Shown here: piece after piece, positions 10,598 through 19,126 of the stretch
Layout: each line of letters starts with the position of its first letter
Numbering within the stretch: the stretch's first letter is position 1
Source: an uncultured Sphingomonas sp.
Lineage (GTDB): Bacteria > Pseudomonadota > Alphaproteobacteria > Sphingomonadales > Sphingomonadaceae
Length of the DNA: 64,000 nucleotides
Direction: 5' to 3'
Assembly (NCBI RefSeq): GCF_936927845.1
Contig: NZ_CAKZHV010000058.1
Location: forward strand, 1 to 64,000
Program-made: the position numbers and the translations under genes
Notes under the pieces: model-generated
Databases searched by the model: none
Seen by the model: only the letters and a program-made list of their open reading frames with translations
Told to the model about the DNA's origin: nothing

Positions 10598-10924
10598 TCA
10601 CGCGACTGCCCCGGCGGTCAGCTTCAAGCCGGCGATGCAGGCGACGACGCCCGCGATCAGCAGCAGGCGGACCGCGCTGGCGGGTTCGCCGAACCAGACG
10701 ATCCCGACGATCACGGTGCCGAGCGCGCCGATCCCGCCCCACACTGCATAAGCGGTTCCCATCGCGATGCTGCGCGAGGCGACCTCCAGCAAGGTCATCG
10801 AACATCCCACACTGGCAAGGAAGCCGAGCGTCCAGGGTATGTTGCGGAAGTTGTCGACGTGGCGCAGGCAGGTAGTGAAGCCGATCTCGAACAAGCCACC
10901 GACGATCAGCAGCACCCACGCCAT
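10598..10924 (-). CDS. Small multidrug resistance (SMR) family transporter, SugE/Gdx-like
   Basis: A 108-residue, four-helix inner-membrane protein. The essential proton/substrate glutamate is E13 (MAWVLLIVGGLFEIG), and the region AYAVWGGIGALGTVIVG is the conserved third-helix motif. SugE/Gdx members export guanidinium and EmrE-type members export quaternary cations; the GLFE context favours the SugE side, but this is not certain. The ATG overlaps the stop of the upstream GNAT gene by one base (TGATG), so translation is probably coupled. No guanidine riboswitch is seen upstream. Confidence 0.85.
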   Translation of the reverse strand: MAWVLLIVGGLFEIGFTTCLRHVDNFRNIPWTLGFLASVGCSMTLLEVASRSIAMGTAYAVWGGIGALGTVIVGIVWFGEPASAVRLLLIAGVVACIAGLKLTAGAVA

Positions 10925-11403
10925 CAGCCACGCCCCGCCAGTGCGACGAGCGCGTCGCCCGTCACGCGCTGGATCGTCCATTCCTCCATCGGCACCGCGC
11001 CGATCTTGCGATAAAAATCGATCGCCGGGGTGTTCCAGTCGAGCACCGACCATTCGAAGCGTCCGCAGCCGCGGTCGAGCGCCAGGCGTGCGAGATGGGC
11101 GAGCAAGGCACGCCCCGCCCCCCGCCCGCGCGCGTCCGGCGTGACGTACAAATCCTCGAGGTAGAGCCCGCGCCGCCCGGTCCATGTCGAGAAATTGTGA
11201 AAGAACAATGCGAAGCCGATCGCTTCGCCAGCCTCCTCGGCGATCACGGCCTCGGCGGCGGGATGTTCGCCGAACAGCGCGAGCGCGAGGCTCGCGTCGG
11301 TCGCCTCGACCGCATCGGGTTCGCGTTCATAGGCGGCGAGTTCACGGATGAAGCGCAGGATCGTCGCAACGTCGGCGTGGGTAGCAGGTCGAATATCGGT
11401 CAT
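10924..11403 (-). CDS. GNAT family N-acetyltransferase
   Basis: A 159-residue GNAT domain starting at MTDIRPATHADV (11403). The acetyl-CoA pyrophosphate loop is ARGRGAGRALL (about residues 91-101), preceded by YLEDLYVTPD and followed by DWNTPAIDFYRKIGA. Close relatives act on small amines such as polyamines or thialysine; the substrate here is unknown. The gene overlaps the EamA transporter upstream by ATGA and the SMR gene downstream by one base, so the three form one operon in which modification and export may be linked (inference). Confidence 0.88.
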   Translation of the reverse strand: MTDIRPATHADVATILRFIRELAAYEREPDAVEATDASLALALFGEHPAAEAVIAEEAGEAIGFALFFHNFSTWTGRRGLYLEDLYVTPDARGRGAGRALLAHLARLALDRGCGRFEWSVLDWNTPAIDFYRKIGAVPMEEWTIQRVTGDALVALAGRG

Positions 11404-12299
11404 ACCGCCTGCTCTATCGCAGATTGCGCGATATCGCGACGACGCGCGGCGTACAGGCATGCGCCGACGATGATCGCGGCGCCGGCGAGCGTGGTCGGCT
11501 GCACGCGCTCGCCGAAGACAAGCCAGCCGAGTGCGGCGGCGTAGACGAAAGAGGTATATTCGGTGGTGGCGAGATAGCCCGTCTCACCGTGCGCATAAGC
11601 CCAGGCGAGCAGGAACAAGGACGAGGTGCCGAGCGCGGCGGCAACCGCGATCTTCCACCACTCGCTTAAGGGAGGCAGCACCGCCAGCCACGGCGCGGCG
11701 CCGGCAAGGATTGCGGTGACGAGCGCGGATTGCAGAAAGGCGATCTCGGCGGGCCGCGCGGCCTGGCTTTGCAGGCGCGCGACGACCAAGTTGACGGCAT
11801 AGAGTACGGCCGAGGCGAGGATCGCGACCGCGCCCTCGAACGCCTGCGGTCCCATGACGGCGCTTCGCTGTCCCGCCAGGATTACGCCGACGCCCGCGAC
11901 CGCGACGAACGAGGCGGTGACGACGCGGCGTCCCACCCGCTCGTGCAGGAACAACGCACCGAGCAGCAGCGCGAGCAGCGGGGCGATGTAGGCGAGCGAG
12001 ATCGCCTGCGCCATCGGCACGCGCGCCAGGCCCCAGAAGAACAGCAACGCCATCGCCGCGGTGATGCCGCCGCGCAAGCCGTGGAGGCGCAGCGCGCGGG
12101 CAGTCGGGCGCGGACGACCGCTCGCCAGCCATGCGGTGCCGCCGAACAGCGTCGACAGCCCGGTGCGCCAGACCAGCGCATTGTAGACGCCCAGGCCGAG
12201 CACCAGCGATTTCATGAACGCGTCCATGATCGAGAACAGCCCGATGCCCGCGGCAGCGACCGTAAAGGCTAGTGCGGGCGATAGCTGACGCGCGGTCAT
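11400..12299 (-). CDS. EamA/DMT family transporter
   Basis: A 299-residue protein with about ten hydrophobic helices in two EamA repeats (about residues 10-145 and 155-290). Conserved elements include MAQAISLAYIAPLLALLLGALFL in the first repeat (quoted in two parts: MAQAISLAYIAPLLA then LLLGALFL) and TEYTSFVYAAALGWLVFGE in the second. DMT proteins export metabolites or amino acids across the inner membrane; the substrate is not predictable. It is the first gene of the EamA-GNAT-SMR operon. Confidence 0.88.
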   Translation of the reverse strand: MTARQLSPALAFTVAAAGIGLFSIMDAFMKSLVLGLGVYNALVWRTGLSTLFGGTAWLASGRPRPTARALRLHGLRGGITAAMALLFFWGLARVPMAQAISLAYIAPLLALLLGALFLHERVGRRVVTASFVAVAGVGVILAGQRSAVMGPQAFEGAVAILASAVLYAVNLVVARLQSQAARPAEIAFLQSALVTAILAGAAPWLAVLPPLSEWWKIAVAAALGTSSLFLLAWAYAHGETGYLATTEYTSFVYAAALGWLVFGERVQPTTLAGAAIIVGACLYAARRRDIAQSAIEQAV

Positions 12300-12691
12300 C
12301 GCCGTGCCCGGTCGATGCCCGAAATTGAGGCAAAGTTGAGAAAGTTGAGGTTCACGCGCACGCGGCGCGCGCGGCTCGACATCATGTCGAGAACGGCGCT
12401 GGCTTGGGGCGGGATCATCGAAGCGGGCACGTGCCGCCTATGGCCGATCACGGGCGGATAGGACAGGGAAGGAACGACCGGGCGATCGGCGATCCGGGTT
12501 GCAAACGATCCTCTGCATGTTCGGCATAAGTCGGTTGTCCGATGGCGGGAGAACGATCGTTGCGGCCGATGGAGCCGGTGAGGAATGGCGGTGGCCACCC
12601 CGAACGGCGCTACGTCGATAGCCGCGCGAGGCGTGACGACGTAGGGCGCGGCGTCTACGCTGCGAGCGACCATCACCGCAGGAGGACGCCC
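12300..12691. other. Intergenic region between EamA and VOC genes
   Basis: No convincing gene in these 392 bases. It holds the divergent promoters of the EamA operon and the VOC gene. A near-perfect dyad, CTCGACAT-c-ATGTCGAG (12373-12389), lies 74 bases upstream of the EamA start and could be an operator. Short AAGTTGAG direct repeats lie around 12331-12349. A short minus-strand frame ending at 12296 is too weak to call. Confidence 0.4.
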
Positions 12692-13045
12692 TTGGCCCAG
12701 ATCGATTCCGTGGCTCGGATCAATTACGTCGAGCTTCCCGCCCGCGATCTCGGTGCGGCGCGGACGTTCTACGCGACGGTGTTCGGGTGGGATCTGACCG
12801 ATTTCGGCCCGAGCTATTCGTCGACCACGACGGGTACCGTCGACCTCGGACTCCAGGGCGACATGAGCGAGGCCACCAGCATGCCGCTCGCGGTGGTGCT
12901 GGTCGAGGACATCGATGCGGCACAACGCAGTGTCATCGCTGCGGGAGGAACGATCAGCCGCGCGGTTTTCGCCTTCCCCGGCGGGCGCCGCTTCCACTTC
13001 CGCGATCCCAATGGTTTTGAGCTCGCGATCATGCAGGCGGAATAA
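12692..13045 (+). CDS. VOC family (glyoxalase/bleomycin-resistance fold) protein, TTG start
   Basis: A 117-residue protein of the vicinal-oxygen-chelate fold: INYVELPARDLGAARTFYATVFGWDL at the N-terminus (first half INYVELPARDLGAARTFYAT) and FHFRDPNGFELAI at the C-terminus. It starts at a TTG whose AGGAGG Shine-Dalgarno (12680-12685) is six bases away, which decides the start over longer frames. Single-domain VOC proteins act as dimers in small-molecule metabolism or resistance; the substrate is unknown. Confidence 0.82.
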   Translation: MAQIDSVARINYVELPARDLGAARTFYATVFGWDLTDFGPSYSSTTTGTVDLGLQGDMSEATSMPLAVVLVEDIDAAQRSVIAAGGTISRAVFAFPGGRRFHFRDPNGFELAIMQAE

Positions 13046-13130
13046 CCTGACCGATCAGCGCCCCCGCCGCGTCCGCGAATCCCTCGAAGCGAACAGGCGG
13101 TCAGCTGAGCCGGGCTCCGGCCGCGCGACG

Positions 13131-14264
13131 CTATTCCGCTGCGAGTTTGGCGGCGGCCGCGTGTGCCTCGATCTCGGCGGCCTTGGCCTCGACCAGGCGA
13201 ACGATGTGGTCGATCATGCCCGCGTCCTGGACATGGTGGTCGGTGACGCCCGACAGATACACCATGTGCTTGCCGTTGCCGCCGCCAGTGATCCCGATAT
13301 CGGTCTCGCGCGCCTCGCCCGGGCCATTGACGACGCAGCCGAGCACGGAGAGCGACATCGGCGTGCGGATGTGCTGCAACCGCTCCTCCAGCGCCTGCAC
13401 CGTGCGGATCACGTCGAAACCCTGGCGCGCGCAGCTGGGGCACGAGACGACACGGACGCCGCGGTTGCGGATGCCGAGCGCCTTCAGGATCTCGAAACCG
13501 ACGCGCACCTCGTCCTCGGGCTCGGCCGACAAGGACACGCGGATCGTGTCGCCGATGCCGAACCACAGCAGCGAGCCGATACCAATCGAGGATTTGACGG
13601 TGCCGCCGACGAAGCCGCCCGCCTCCGTTATCCCTAAGTGCAGCGGGCAATCGACCACGCCCGCGAGCTGTTGATAGGCCGCGACCGCGAGGAAAAAGTC
13701 CGACGCCTTCACCGCGACCTTGTATTCGTGAAAGTCGTGGTCCTGGAGCAGCTTGATGTGGTCGAGTGCGGATTCGACCAACGCGTCTGGGCACGGCTCG
13801 CCGTATTTCTCGAGCAGATGCTTTTCCAAGCTGCCGCCATTGACGCCGATGCGGATCGCGCAACCGTTTGCCTTGGCGGCGCGCACGACCTCGGCAACGC
13901 GGGCGGGCGAGCCGATGTTGCCCGGGTTGATGCGCAGGCAGGCCGCACCCGCGTCGGCGGCTTCCAGCGCGCGCTTGTAGTGGAAATGGATGTCGGCGAT
14001 GATCGGCACGTTCGCGGCACGCACAATCTGCGGCAGCGCGGCGGTTGATTCGACGTCGGGGCACGAGACGCGGATCAGGTCGACGCCGACATCCTCGCAG
14101 CGGCGGATCTGGTCGATCGTCGCGCCGACATTGTCGGTGGGCGTGTTGGTCATCGTCTGCACGGTGACGGGCGCGCCGCCGCCGACGGGAACGTTGCCGA
14201 CCATGATCTGGCGGCTCTCTCGGCGGACGATGTCACGCCACGGACGAATGGACATGCCGCCCAT
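13131..14264 (-). CDS. ispG: (E)-4-hydroxy-3-methylbut-2-enyl-diphosphate synthase
   Basis: 377 residues. IspG (GcpE) converts methylerythritol cyclodiphosphate to HMBPP, the penultimate step of the MEP isoprenoid pathway, with electrons from flavodoxin or ferredoxin. The 4Fe-4S ligands are C275, C278 (SCPSCARQGFDV) and C310 (LGCVVNGPGEA), with the fourth ligand Glu317. The N-terminal TIM barrel carries MTNTPTDNVGATIDQI. ATG codons at 14264 and 14255 are both possible starts. It appears monocistronic. Confidence 0.95.
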   Translation of the reverse strand: MGGMSIRPWRDIVRRESRQIMVGNVPVGGGAPVTVQTMTNTPTDNVGATIDQIRRCEDVGVDLIRVSCPDVESTAALPQIVRAANVPIIADIHFHYKRALEAADAGAACLRINPGNIGSPARVAEVVRAAKANGCAIRIGVNGGSLEKHLLEKYGEPCPDALVESALDHIKLLQDHDFHEYKVAVKASDFFLAVAAYQQLAGVVDCPLHLGITEAGGFVGGTVKSSIGIGSLLWFGIGDTIRVSLSAEPEDEVRVGFEILKALGIRNRGVRVVSCPSCARQGFDVIRTVQALEERLQHIRTPMSLSVLGCVVNGPGEARETDIGITGGGNGKHMVYLSGVTDHHVQDAGMIDHIVRLVEAKAAEIEAHAAAAKLAAE

Positions 14265-14373
14265 ATACGCGCGCGCAGGCCCGGCCGAAAGCCCGGCTTG
14301 CCGACCCGAGATTCAGACCGGATCGGCTGTATCAGCAATGTTTCGTTGAGAGAAGGCAAGCTATGCCCGCACG

Positions 14374-15564
14374 ATGCGTCCCGCTCCCCCTGTCCGGCAT
14401 TTGTCCGGTCGGCACTATGGCCTCGACTGGCTGCGGATCGGCGCGTTCGCGCTGCTGATCCTGTACCACGCGACCTTGGTGTTCGCGCCCGGCCACTGGG
14501 TGATCAAATGGCCGCAAACCAATTCCGATCTGGTGGTGCCGCTCGCGTTCCTGACGCCGTGGCGGCTGCCGCTGCTGTTCGCGGTATCGGGGTTCGCGAC
14601 GCGGCGGCTGCTGATGCGCTCACCCTCGCTCGCGGACTTCGCGCGCGGGCGCAGCAAGCGGTTGCTGATTCCGCTCGCCTTCGGGTTGCTGGTGCTGCTG
14701 CCGCCCGAATTGTGGGTGCGCGCCCGGCTGGCGGGCGATCCGCTACCCTTGGGCGGTTACTGGCTGCACGAATATTGGCTGCCGGCGCCCCGCTACGGAC
14801 TGGGGTTCCCGGCGTGGGAGCATCTGTGGTTCGTACTGTATCTGTGGACCTACACCATGCTGCTGGTGCTGCTGGTCCGGGCGCGCGGGTCCGAGTGGGT
14901 GCAAGCGCAAATCGAGGTGTTGACCGCGAACAACCGCATCCTGTGGGCACCGATCGCGTTACTGGCGACGGCGCGGCTGTCGCTGATGTTCGTTGTGCCC
15001 GAACAGCACGGGTTGTTCACCGACTGGAGCGGGCACGTGCAATATCTCTCGTTCCTGTTGTTCGGCTTCGCGCTCGGCGGGTCGAGCGTGTTGTGGCAGC
15101 GGATCGCCGCGCACGCGGACGCCGCCCTGCCGGTGGCGCTTCTGTGCGGCTGCCTGTCCGCCTGGGTGGAGCATCGTTATCCCGGCAGCGAGATGCCGCC
15201 GCACCTGCTCGCCGCCGCCGAGCGTGCCGCGCAGGTGGCGATGGCGTGGTCGATGCTGCTGATCCTGCTGCACGTCGCCGATCGCTGGTTGAACCGCGAC
15301 GCACCATGGCGTGCGCGGCTGGCGGAGGGGGTGTTCCCTGCGTACCTGATCCACCATCCGGTGATCGTGGTGACCGCCTGGGCAATCGTGCCGCTGGGTC
15401 TGTCCGCCGCCGCCGGGTTCGCGATCGTGCTGGCGACCACGACGGCGGCGTGTGTCGGCTTCTACCTGCTGGCGCGCGCGGTGCCGCCGCTGCGTGCGTT
15501 GGCAGGGCTGGGCGCGCTGCCGCCGACGCCGACGCCGCGCGCGGGCCTGGTCGCGGCGGAATGA
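14374..15564 (+). CDS. Acyltransferase 3 family protein (first of a tandem pair)
   Basis: A 396-residue polytopic membrane protein of the acyltransferase-3 (OafA/OpgC-like) family with about ten TM segments. It begins RHYGLDWLRIGAFALLILYH, where the family's conserved catalytic His lies at the end of TM1. It ends with FPAYLIHHPVIVV, the usual penultimate helix motif. These enzymes acylate sugars or glucans at the membrane, taking acyl groups from the cytoplasm. The next gene is a paralogue with the same N-terminal block. Confidence 0.85.
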   Translation: MRPAPPVRHLSGRHYGLDWLRIGAFALLILYHATLVFAPGHWVIKWPQTNSDLVVPLAFLTPWRLPLLFAVSGFATRRLLMRSPSLADFARGRSKRLLIPLAFGLLVLLPPELWVRARLAGDPLPLGGYWLHEYWLPAPRYGLGFPAWEHLWFVLYLWTYTMLLVLLVRARGSEWVQAQIEVLTANNRILWAPIALLATARLSLMFVVPEQHGLFTDWSGHVQYLSFLLFGFALGGSSVLWQRIAAHADAALPVALLCGCLSAWVEHRYPGSEMPPHLLAAAERAAQVAMAWSMLLILLHVADRWLNRDAPWRARLAEGVFPAYLIHHPVIVVTAWAIVPLGLSAAAGFAIVLATTTAACVGFYLLARAVPPLRALAGLGALPPTPTPRAGLVAAE

Positions 15565-15635
15565 GCCTCTGGTGGATGGCCCGGTAACGGGCGCGTGATT
15601 GGCGTGGGCGCGGCGAAGCTGCTAGGCGCACGCCC

Positions 15636-16805
15636 ATGCAACGCCATTACGGGCTCGACTGGCTCCGCATCGGCGCCTTCGCGCTGCTGATCCTCTACCA
15701 TGTCGGCATGGTTTTCGTGCCGTGGGACTATCACGTGAAACTCGCCGGTCCGCGCTGGGCGACGGTGCCGATGATGGCGACCAACCCATGGCGGCTGTCG
15801 CTGCTGTTCATCGTCTCCGGCTACGCCAGCCGCGCGCTGTTGAAGCGCCATTCGAGCCGCTGGCGCTTCGCACGCAACCGCACGGCGCGGCTGCTGGTCC
15901 CGCTCATCTTCGGGATGGCGGTGATCGTGCCGCCGCAGGCATGGGTCGAGCTGGTGGCGAAACGCGGCTATCCGCATAATTACGCGTGGTTCTGGTGGCA
16001 CGATTATTTCCGCTTCGATGCGGCGATGGGCGTGCCGCTGCCGACGTGGAACCACCTGTGGTTCGTGGCTTACCTGTGGCTTTACACGCTGGCGATCACG
16101 CTGGCGGTAGCGGTGACGCCCAAGCGGTTGCGCGAGCGCGCGCAGCGCGGGTTCGAGGCACTGTTTCGCGGGCCGGTATTGATGCTGCTGCCGCTCATCT
16201 GGATGGTGCTGGTCAATCTGGTGCTGTTTCCGGGCGGGCGCGAGACGCATGCGGTGCTGGGCGACTGGGTGGCGCACGCGACCTATTTCCCCGCTTTCCT
16301 GTTCGGGTTCGCGTTGGCACGCGCCGACGGCACACTGGCGAGTTTCGTGCGCTGGTGGAAGCTGGCCGCGGGCGTGGCGCTCGCGTCCTACGCACTCGTC
16401 GCCGGGATCGAGCTGACCTGGCCGGGCGTGGCGGGCGCGCCGCACGGGGTGGGCGAGCTGTTCTCGGTCGCGCGCGCGGTGGAGGGCTGGTTCGCGATCG
16501 CCGCGCTGATCGGGTTCGCCGACAGCCACTGGAACCGCGACCATCGCTGGCGCCCGATGCTGACCGAGGCGGTGTTCCCGTTCTACATCATCCACCAGAC
16601 CGTGATCGTGGTGGTGGGCTGGTGGCTGACGCGCGCGGGATTGCCGGTGCTGGCCGATTTCCTGATCCTGGTCGCGGCGACCGTGGCGGGATGCTGGGCG
16701 TTCTACCTCGTCGGGCGCAGGATACCGCTGGTCCGGCCGTTGATCGGGCTGAGGCGTCACGCGTCGAAGCGCACCCACGTCGATCCGCGCCCTGCGATCG
16801 CCTGA
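15636..16805 (+). CDS. Acyltransferase 3 family protein (second of a tandem pair)
   Basis: A 389-residue paralogue of the preceding gene, 71 bases downstream and co-directional. It shares the opening QRHYGLDWLRIGAFALLIL followed by YH, the middle block PTWNHLWFVAYLWLYTLAI, and FPFYIIHQTVIVVVGWWL near the end. The middle loops differ strongly, so the pair probably acts on different acceptors or donors (inference). About ten TM segments. The isoaspartyl-peptidase gene starts 19 bases later, so they may be cotranscribed. Confidence 0.85.
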   Translation: MQRHYGLDWLRIGAFALLILYHVGMVFVPWDYHVKLAGPRWATVPMMATNPWRLSLLFIVSGYASRALLKRHSSRWRFARNRTARLLVPLIFGMAVIVPPQAWVELVAKRGYPHNYAWFWWHDYFRFDAAMGVPLPTWNHLWFVAYLWLYTLAITLAVAVTPKRLRERAQRGFEALFRGPVLMLLPLIWMVLVNLVLFPGGRETHAVLGDWVAHATYFPAFLFGFALARADGTLASFVRWWKLAAGVALASYALVAGIELTWPGVAGAPHGVGELFSVARAVEGWFAIAALIGFADSHWNRDHRWRPMLTEAVFPFYIIHQTVIVVVGWWLTRAGLPVLADFLILVAATVAGCWAFYLVGRRIPLVRPLIGLRRHASKRTHVDPRPAIA

Positions 16806-16824
16806 ACATCACATGGAGCAATCG

Positions 16825-17784
16825 ATGACGACCGAGCATCCGCCGCGCTCGACGCTTACGCATCCGCCGCGCTGGACGCTGGTGATCCACGGCGGCGCGG
16901 GGATCATCACGCGCGGCGTGCTGACGCCCGAGCAGGACGGGGGCGCGCGCGCCGGCCTCACCCGCGCGCTGGAGGCCGGGGGTGCAGTGCTGGCACGCGG
17001 CGGTGCGGCGGTCGACGCGGTCGAGGCGGCGGTGCGCGTGCTGGAGGATGACGCGCATTTCAATTCCGCGCGCGGGGCGGTGCTGACGTTCGAGGGGCGG
17101 GTCGAGCTCGACGCCGCGATCATGGACGGGCGCGACCGATCGGCGGGCGCGGTCGCCGGCGTAACGGGCGCGCGCAACCCGGTCAGCCTCGCGCGTGCGG
17201 TGAAGGACCACAGCCCGCACGTGCTGCTGACCGGCGCGGGCGCGGACACGTTCGCGCGCGAGCAGGGCGTCGAGCAGGCGGGCGAGGACTGGTTCGTGAT
17301 CCCCGAACGTCGCGCGCAACTCGCCGCGATGAAGGAAAGCGAGGACTGGTTCGACGTCGACATGAAGTACGGCACGGTCGGCGCGGTGGCGTGCGACAAG
17401 GACGGCCATGTCGCCGCCGCCACCTCGACCGGGGGCGTGACCGGCAAGCGCTGGGGCAGGGTCGGCGATTCGCCGCTGATCGGCGCGGGCACCTGGGCCG
17501 ACGATCGCGCCTGCGCGGTGTCGGCGACCGGATCGGGCGAATTCTTCATCCGCGAGAGCGTCGGACACGAGATCGGCGCGCGCGTGCGGATGCTGGGCGA
17601 GCCGCTGCAGGTCGCGGCCGACGCGGTGATGGCCGGCGTAAAGACACTGGGCGGCAGCGGGGGCGTGATCGTGACCGGGCCGGACGGACAGCCGGTATGG
17701 AGCTTCACCACGCAGGGCATGTACCGCGGGCAGGTATCGGCAGACATCGAGGCAAAGGTCGCGATCTACGCCGACGAGGGGTGA
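16825..17784 (+). CDS. Isoaspartyl peptidase / plant-type L-asparaginase
   Basis: A 319-residue Ntn-hydrolase precursor that self-cleaves before a threonine to give alpha and beta subunits. The predicted nucleophile is T184 in KYGTVGAVACD, followed by GHVAAATSTGG. Related enzymes hydrolyse L-asparagine and beta-aspartyl dipeptides in the cytoplasm. GGAG lies six bases before the ATG at 16825, favouring this start over an in-frame ATG at 16813. There is no signal peptide. Confidence 0.9.
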   Translation: MTTEHPPRSTLTHPPRWTLVIHGGAGIITRGVLTPEQDGGARAGLTRALEAGGAVLARGGAAVDAVEAAVRVLEDDAHFNSARGAVLTFEGRVELDAAIMDGRDRSAGAVAGVTGARNPVSLARAVKDHSPHVLLTGAGADTFAREQGVEQAGEDWFVIPERRAQLAAMKESEDWFDVDMKYGTVGAVACDKDGHVAAATSTGGVTGKRWGRVGDSPLIGAGTWADDRACAVSATGSGEFFIRESVGHEIGARVRMLGEPLQVAADAVMAGVKTLGGSGGVIVTGPDGQPVWSFTTQGMYRGQVSADIEAKVAIYADEG

Positions 17785-17850
17785 AGATCGGGGGTGAATG
17801 AACACTCACGCCCATTGAGCGGACGCGCGGCGCAAGCTACGGCGAGACGC

Positions 17851-18471
17851 ATGGCTGTTTATTTCCACGAGGAAGACCTTCCCGGCGACGTGTTCGCGCC
17901 CGGCGCCGCGATCGCGGTGGATACCGAGACGATGGGGCTGATCACGCCGCGCGACCGCTTGTGCGTGGTGCAATTGTCCGACGGGCAGGGTGACGAGCAT
18001 CTGGTGCGGTTCATGCCCGGCAGCGATTATGCCGCGCCGAACCTGAAGCGCGTGCTGGCCGATCCTGCGCGGTTGAAGCTGTATCATTTCGGCCGCTTCG
18101 ACATTGCGGCGCTGCGCTTCTACCTGGGCGTGGTGGCCGCGCCGGTTTATTGCACCAAGATCGCGTCGCGGCTGGTGCGCACCTACACCGATCGGCACGG
18201 GTTGAAGGAGCTGGTCAAGGAACTGCTCGGCCAGGATATCTCCAAGCAGCAGCAATCGTCCGACTGGGGTGGGCCGGAGCTGTCCGACGCGCAGCGCGAT
18301 TATGCCGCCTCCGACGTGCGTTACCTGCACCGGATGAAGGAGGAACTGGACAAGCGGCTGGTGCGCGAAGGGCGGATGGCGCTGGCGCAGGCGTGTTTCG
18401 ACTTCCTGCCGGCGCGGGCCGAACTCGACATTGCGGGCTGGCCCGAGGTCGACATCTTCGCGCACGCTTGA
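17851..18471 (+). CDS. Ribonuclease D-type 3'-5' exonuclease
   Basis: A 206-residue protein covering the DEDD exonuclease domain only. The first acidic pair is D24/E26 (AVDTETMGL), the second Asp is in YHFGRFDIAAL, and the last motif is YAASDVRYLHRM. It lacks the C-terminal HRDC domains of E. coli RNase D, as is common in alphaproteobacteria. It probably trims the 3' ends of tRNA and other RNAs. The lptC gene starts 16 bases after the stop, an arrangement I know from other sphingomonads. Confidence 0.9.
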   Translation: MAVYFHEEDLPGDVFAPGAAIAVDTETMGLITPRDRLCVVQLSDGQGDEHLVRFMPGSDYAAPNLKRVLADPARLKLYHFGRFDIAALRFYLGVVAAPVYCTKIASRLVRTYTDRHGLKELVKELLGQDISKQQQSSDWGGPELSDAQRDYAASDVRYLHRMKEELDKRLVREGRMALAQACFDFLPARAELDIAGWPEVDIFAHA

Positions 18472-18487
18472 GCCATCGGAGGAGCTG

Positions 18488-19126
18488 ATGAGCGAGCTTG
18501 CCCGCCGGACCCTGTCGGATCGCCAGCAATGGGCACGTCCGGGTGGTCGGCACGACCGTCTGATCCGCACGTCCAACTGGGTCATCCCCGCCTCGATCGG
18601 CGTGCTGACCGCGTTTCTGGTGATGGCGCCGCTGACGATGGCGGGCGACGTGTCGTTCGTGCTCGACAAGAACAAGGTCGATGTCGCGAAGGAGCGCTTG
18701 AAGCTGCAATCGGCGACCTATCGCGGGACCGACAGCAAGGGGCAGCCGTTCGAGCTCGAGGCGGGCTCGGCGGTGCAGAAGAGCTCGGCCGAGGCGGTGG
18801 TGCGGATCCAGCAGATGGCGGCGGCGATCCAGTTGCAGGACGGCCCCGCACGGCTGACGGCGCCCCGCGCACGCTATGACATGGATACCGAGAAGGTACG
18901 AGTCGACGGACCGATCGCAGTGCGCGCGCCCAACAATTACGCGCTCAACACCTCCAGCGCCGACGTCGATCTGAAGACGCGGCAACTGACCTCGACCGCG
19001 CCGGTGACGGGCACGGTCCGGCAGGGTAATTTCAGCGCGAACAGCATGTCGGCCGATCTGGAATCGCGCACGGTCAGGCTGAACGGCAACGCACGCTTGC
19101 GCATCGTGCCCGGACAAACGAAATGA
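18488..19126 (+). CDS. lptC: LPS export protein LptC
   Basis: A 212-residue bitopic inner-membrane protein. A basic N-tail is followed by one TM helix (about residues 35-56, NWVIPASIGVLTAFLVMAPL) and a periplasmic beta-jellyroll domain. LptC links the LptB2FG transporter to the LptA bridge that carries LPS to the outer membrane. GGAG precedes the ATG at 18488. Its stop overlaps the lptA start (ATGA). Confidence 0.85.
   Translation: MSELARRTLSDRQQWARPGGRHDRLIRTSNWVIPASIGVLTAFLVMAPLTMAGDVSFVLDKNKVDVAKERLKLQSATYRGTDSKGQPFELEAGSAVQKSSAEAVVRIQQMAAAIQLQDGPARLTAPRARYDMDTEKVRVDGPIAVRAPNNYALNTSSADVDLKTRQLTSTAPVTGTVRQGNFSANSMSADLESRTVRLNGNARLRIVPGQTK

Noticed and set aside
12296..12388. Small minus-strand frame near the EamA start (VRVNLNFLNFASISGIDRARR)
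   Set aside because: About 30 residues, no clear ribosome-binding site and it overlaps the EamA start; not enough to call a gene.
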